Positions 20,595 through 21,726 of a DNA stretch of 21,726 nucleotides are shown piece by piece. The notes beneath the pieces are model-generated. The model worked only from the letters and a program-made list of their open reading frames with translations, made no database searches and was not told the origin of the DNA. How positions within the stretch are numbered: position 1 is the stretch's first letter; every line of letters begins with the position of its first letter. Origin of the DNA: CAUJIW01 sp963205175 (GTDB lineage Bacteria > Pseudomonadota > Alphaproteobacteria > Sphingomonadales > Sphingomonadaceae); the NCBI GenBank assembly GCA_041060555.1, contig JBEUDS010000035.1, one strand, 5' to 3'. The translations under genes and the position numbers were made by a program.

Positions 20595-21563
20595 ATGAGC
20601 ATGGCAGGGGCATTCAAGCGCCTTCTCAAGCAGATTCTGCTGCCGCCCGTAGAGGCGATGCGGCGTCGCCGGCGTCAACACGAGCTCAAGTCGGAACGCG
20701 TTGCGGTGTCACAGACGCAGCTTGCCGCGGCGATTGCGGCGCTGCCGTTGCACAAGGGTGGTGTCGTGCTCGTCCACTCCTCCCTGAAGAGCCTGGGCTA
20801 CGTCGAGGGTGGTGCCGAGGCGGTGGTGGAGGCGCTGGTCGACGGCATCGTCAAGGCTCATGGCGGCACCGTCATGCTGCCGACCTTCTCCATCGACGGC
20901 ACCATGTACAATACGCTCAAGTCGGGTCGGGCTTTTGATGTCCGCTCCACTCCGTCCAATCTCGGGGCACTGCCGGAGGCGTTCCGTCGCCACCCGCTGG
21001 CGGTGCGCAGCGTCCACCCGTCGCACAGCTTCGCCGCTATCGGGCCGGAGGCGGCCTGGCTCACCGAGGCGCATCATCTCGCCCGGACCAACTTTGGCGA
21101 CGACACGCCGATGGCACGGATGCTCGCGCGGCCCAGTCAGTTGCTCGGCCTGGGTACCAACCTCGGCAATGTGACCTTCTATCATGTGCTCGAAGACCGG
21201 GAGGCCTTTCCGTTCCCGGTGTACGCGCCGGACGGTCCGTTTGCCGTCGACTGCACCGACCGCGCAGGCGTGGTGCACCACCTCAGCCTCAACGCGCACC
21301 AGCCCGGCGAGCTGCCGATGCGGCGGATCGATCACCGCACTGGCGGCGCGACCCTGCGGGCGCTCTACACCGCGCACATGGAGGCGCGGGGGGTGTTGAG
21401 CTGGCATCAAGTTGGCGAGGCGCGCAGCTGGCTGGTGGACGCCAACAGTTTTTATCGGGAGGTCAAGGCCTTGATGGAAGAAGGACTTACCGTCTATGCC
21501 GACGAGGCCGGGCGGACAGCGTTTGCCAGCCGCCACGGCATGACACTGCCCTCCGCCCCGTAA
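20595..21563 (+). CDS. AAC(3)-family N-acetyltransferase-like protein
   Basis: This protein of 322 residues belongs to the family of aminoglycoside 3-N-acetyltransferases (Pfam Antibiotic_NAT), which move an acetyl group from acetyl-CoA to an amino group. Family motifs are VHSSLKSLGYVEGG (60-73), GGTVMLPTFS, the histidine-containing RSVHPSHSFAAIG (138-150), GDDTPMARM and LLGLGTNLGNVTFYH. A basic amphipathic N-terminus (residues 7-30, with RRRRRQH) precedes the domain and is not typical of resistance enzymes (about 260-290 residues). The ATG at 20595 has a strong AGAGGGGGG site five bases upstream; ATG 20601 is an alternative. Many chromosomal members do not confer resistance and may act on sugars or antibiotic precursors, so the substrate is unknown. 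It diverges from ispG. The 3' end runs into the terminal repeat, with no separate terminator seen. Confidence 0.88.
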   Translation: MSMAGAFKRLLKQILLPPVEAMRRRRRQHELKSERVAVSQTQLAAAIAALPLHKGGVVLVHSSLKSLGYVEGGAEAVVEALVDGIVKAHGGTVMLPTFSIDGTMYNTLKSGRAFDVRSTPSNLGALPEAFRRHPLAVRSVHPSHSFAAIGPEAAWLTEAHHLARTNFGDDTPMARMLARPSQLLGLGTNLGNVTFYHVLEDREAFPFPVYAPDGPFAVDCTDRAGVVHHLSLNAHQPGELPMRRIDHRTGGATLRALYTAHMEARGVLSWHQVGEARSWLVDANSFYREVKALMEEGLTVYADEAGRTAFASRHGMTLPSAP

Positions 21564-21599
21564 GATCGCAGGACCAGGGAAAGAATATGTTGCGACACC

Positions 21600-21726
21600 G
21601 TTAGCGTCCGCGCTCGTGGTGTAATTTCCGGTGTAGGCGATGGTGTATTCCGGGGTGGGGCATGCCCCACCCCGGAATGCGGCGTCGCTGGTGGCCACCG
21701 GGTTCATCGTTATGGTGGAGTTTGCA
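21600..21726 (-). repeat. Right arm of the perfect 127-bp terminal inverted repeat
   Basis: This is the exact reverse complement of bases 1-127. It begins GTTAGCG, 36 bases after the stop codon of the acetyltransferase-like gene, and runs to the last base of the window. On the plus strand the unit GTGGTGTAATTTCCGGTG (from about 21616) recurs in shortened form as TGGTGTATTCCGGGGTG (from 21641). Short repeats near an end are known in some insertion-sequence families, such as IS21, but assignment to a family cannot be made from this fragment. Confidence 0.95.
21647..21678. repeat. 32-bp perfect palindrome inside the right repeat arm
   Basis: This is the second copy of the palindrome at 49-80, with the same half-site. 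It lies 83 bases downstream of the stop codon of the acetyltransferase-like gene and could fold at the 3' end of that transcript. It lacks a T-run, so a terminator role is only possible. Confidence 0.95.

Noticed and set aside
21600..21606. GTTAGCG/CGCTAAC at the repeat edges as integron attC core sites
   Set aside because: The core rule GTTRRRY is not met (C at the third R position), and there is no integrase or cassette organisation.
20709..21707. A 332-codon frame on the minus strand that enters the terminal repeat
   Set aside because: It is antisense to the AAC(3)-family gene. The part inside the repeat (beginning MNPVATSDAAF) might be coding elsewhere, but the window holds too little to support a gene.

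Overview
The window is about 21.7 kb of GC-rich bacterial chromosome, most likely from an alphaproteobacterium. The affiliation (a Rhodospirillales-like or Zavarzinia-like lineage would fit) is inferred from the protein flavour, high GC3, CTTGAC-type promoter and the IspG/GltBD sequences. It was not tested by any search. Fourteen protein genes are supported. No rRNA, tRNA, CRISPR array, phage gene or intact transposase gene is visible.

Layout, left to right. (1) Positions 1-127 are one arm of a perfect 127-bp inverted repeat whose partner is 21600-21726. (2) Positions 386-5728 hold a sulfate-import operon on the + strand: periplasmic sulfate-binding protein, an OprO/OprP-type outer-membrane porin, then CysT and CysW permeases and CysA ATPase. 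An operator-like inverted repeat lies upstream, and stem-loops sit on each side of the porin gene. (3) Positions 5750-7192 (-) encode a GabD-type succinate-semialdehyde dehydrogenase, divergent from a thiolase-like protein (7313-8863, +) that seems to lack the classical catalytic cysteines. (4) Positions 8860-10290 (-) encode a MATE exporter, divergent from a 6-phosphofructokinase-family enzyme (10324-11424, +). The latter meets head-on a WecA/MraY-type polyprenyl-phosphate sugar-phosphate transferase (11431-12456, -). (5) Positions 12713-18830 (-) carry gltB-gltD, the two subunits of NADPH glutamate synthase, closed by a clear intrinsic terminator. (6) Positions 19276-20406 (-) encode IspG of the MEP isoprenoid pathway, divergent from an AAC(3)-family acetyltransferase-like protein (20595-21563, +). 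(7) The second arm of the inverted repeat closes the window.

How the genes work together. The sulfate operon makes a complete route from outside the cell to the cytosol: porin, binding protein, two-subunit channel and ATPase. GltB and GltD together convert glutamine plus 2-oxoglutarate to two glutamates. The other genes are ordinary single-function neighbours in divergent or convergent pairs, without an obvious shared pathway.

The most unusual points are the dedicated porin inside the sulfate operon with its flanking mRNA hairpins, the apparently non-classical thiolase, the mixed specificity residues of the phosphofructokinase, and the exact 127-bp terminal inverted repeat with its internal 32-bp palindrome. 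That last feature probably marks a dispersed repeat at which an assembly broke, not a biological element spanning the window. I did not find a convincing undescribed defence or mobile system here.
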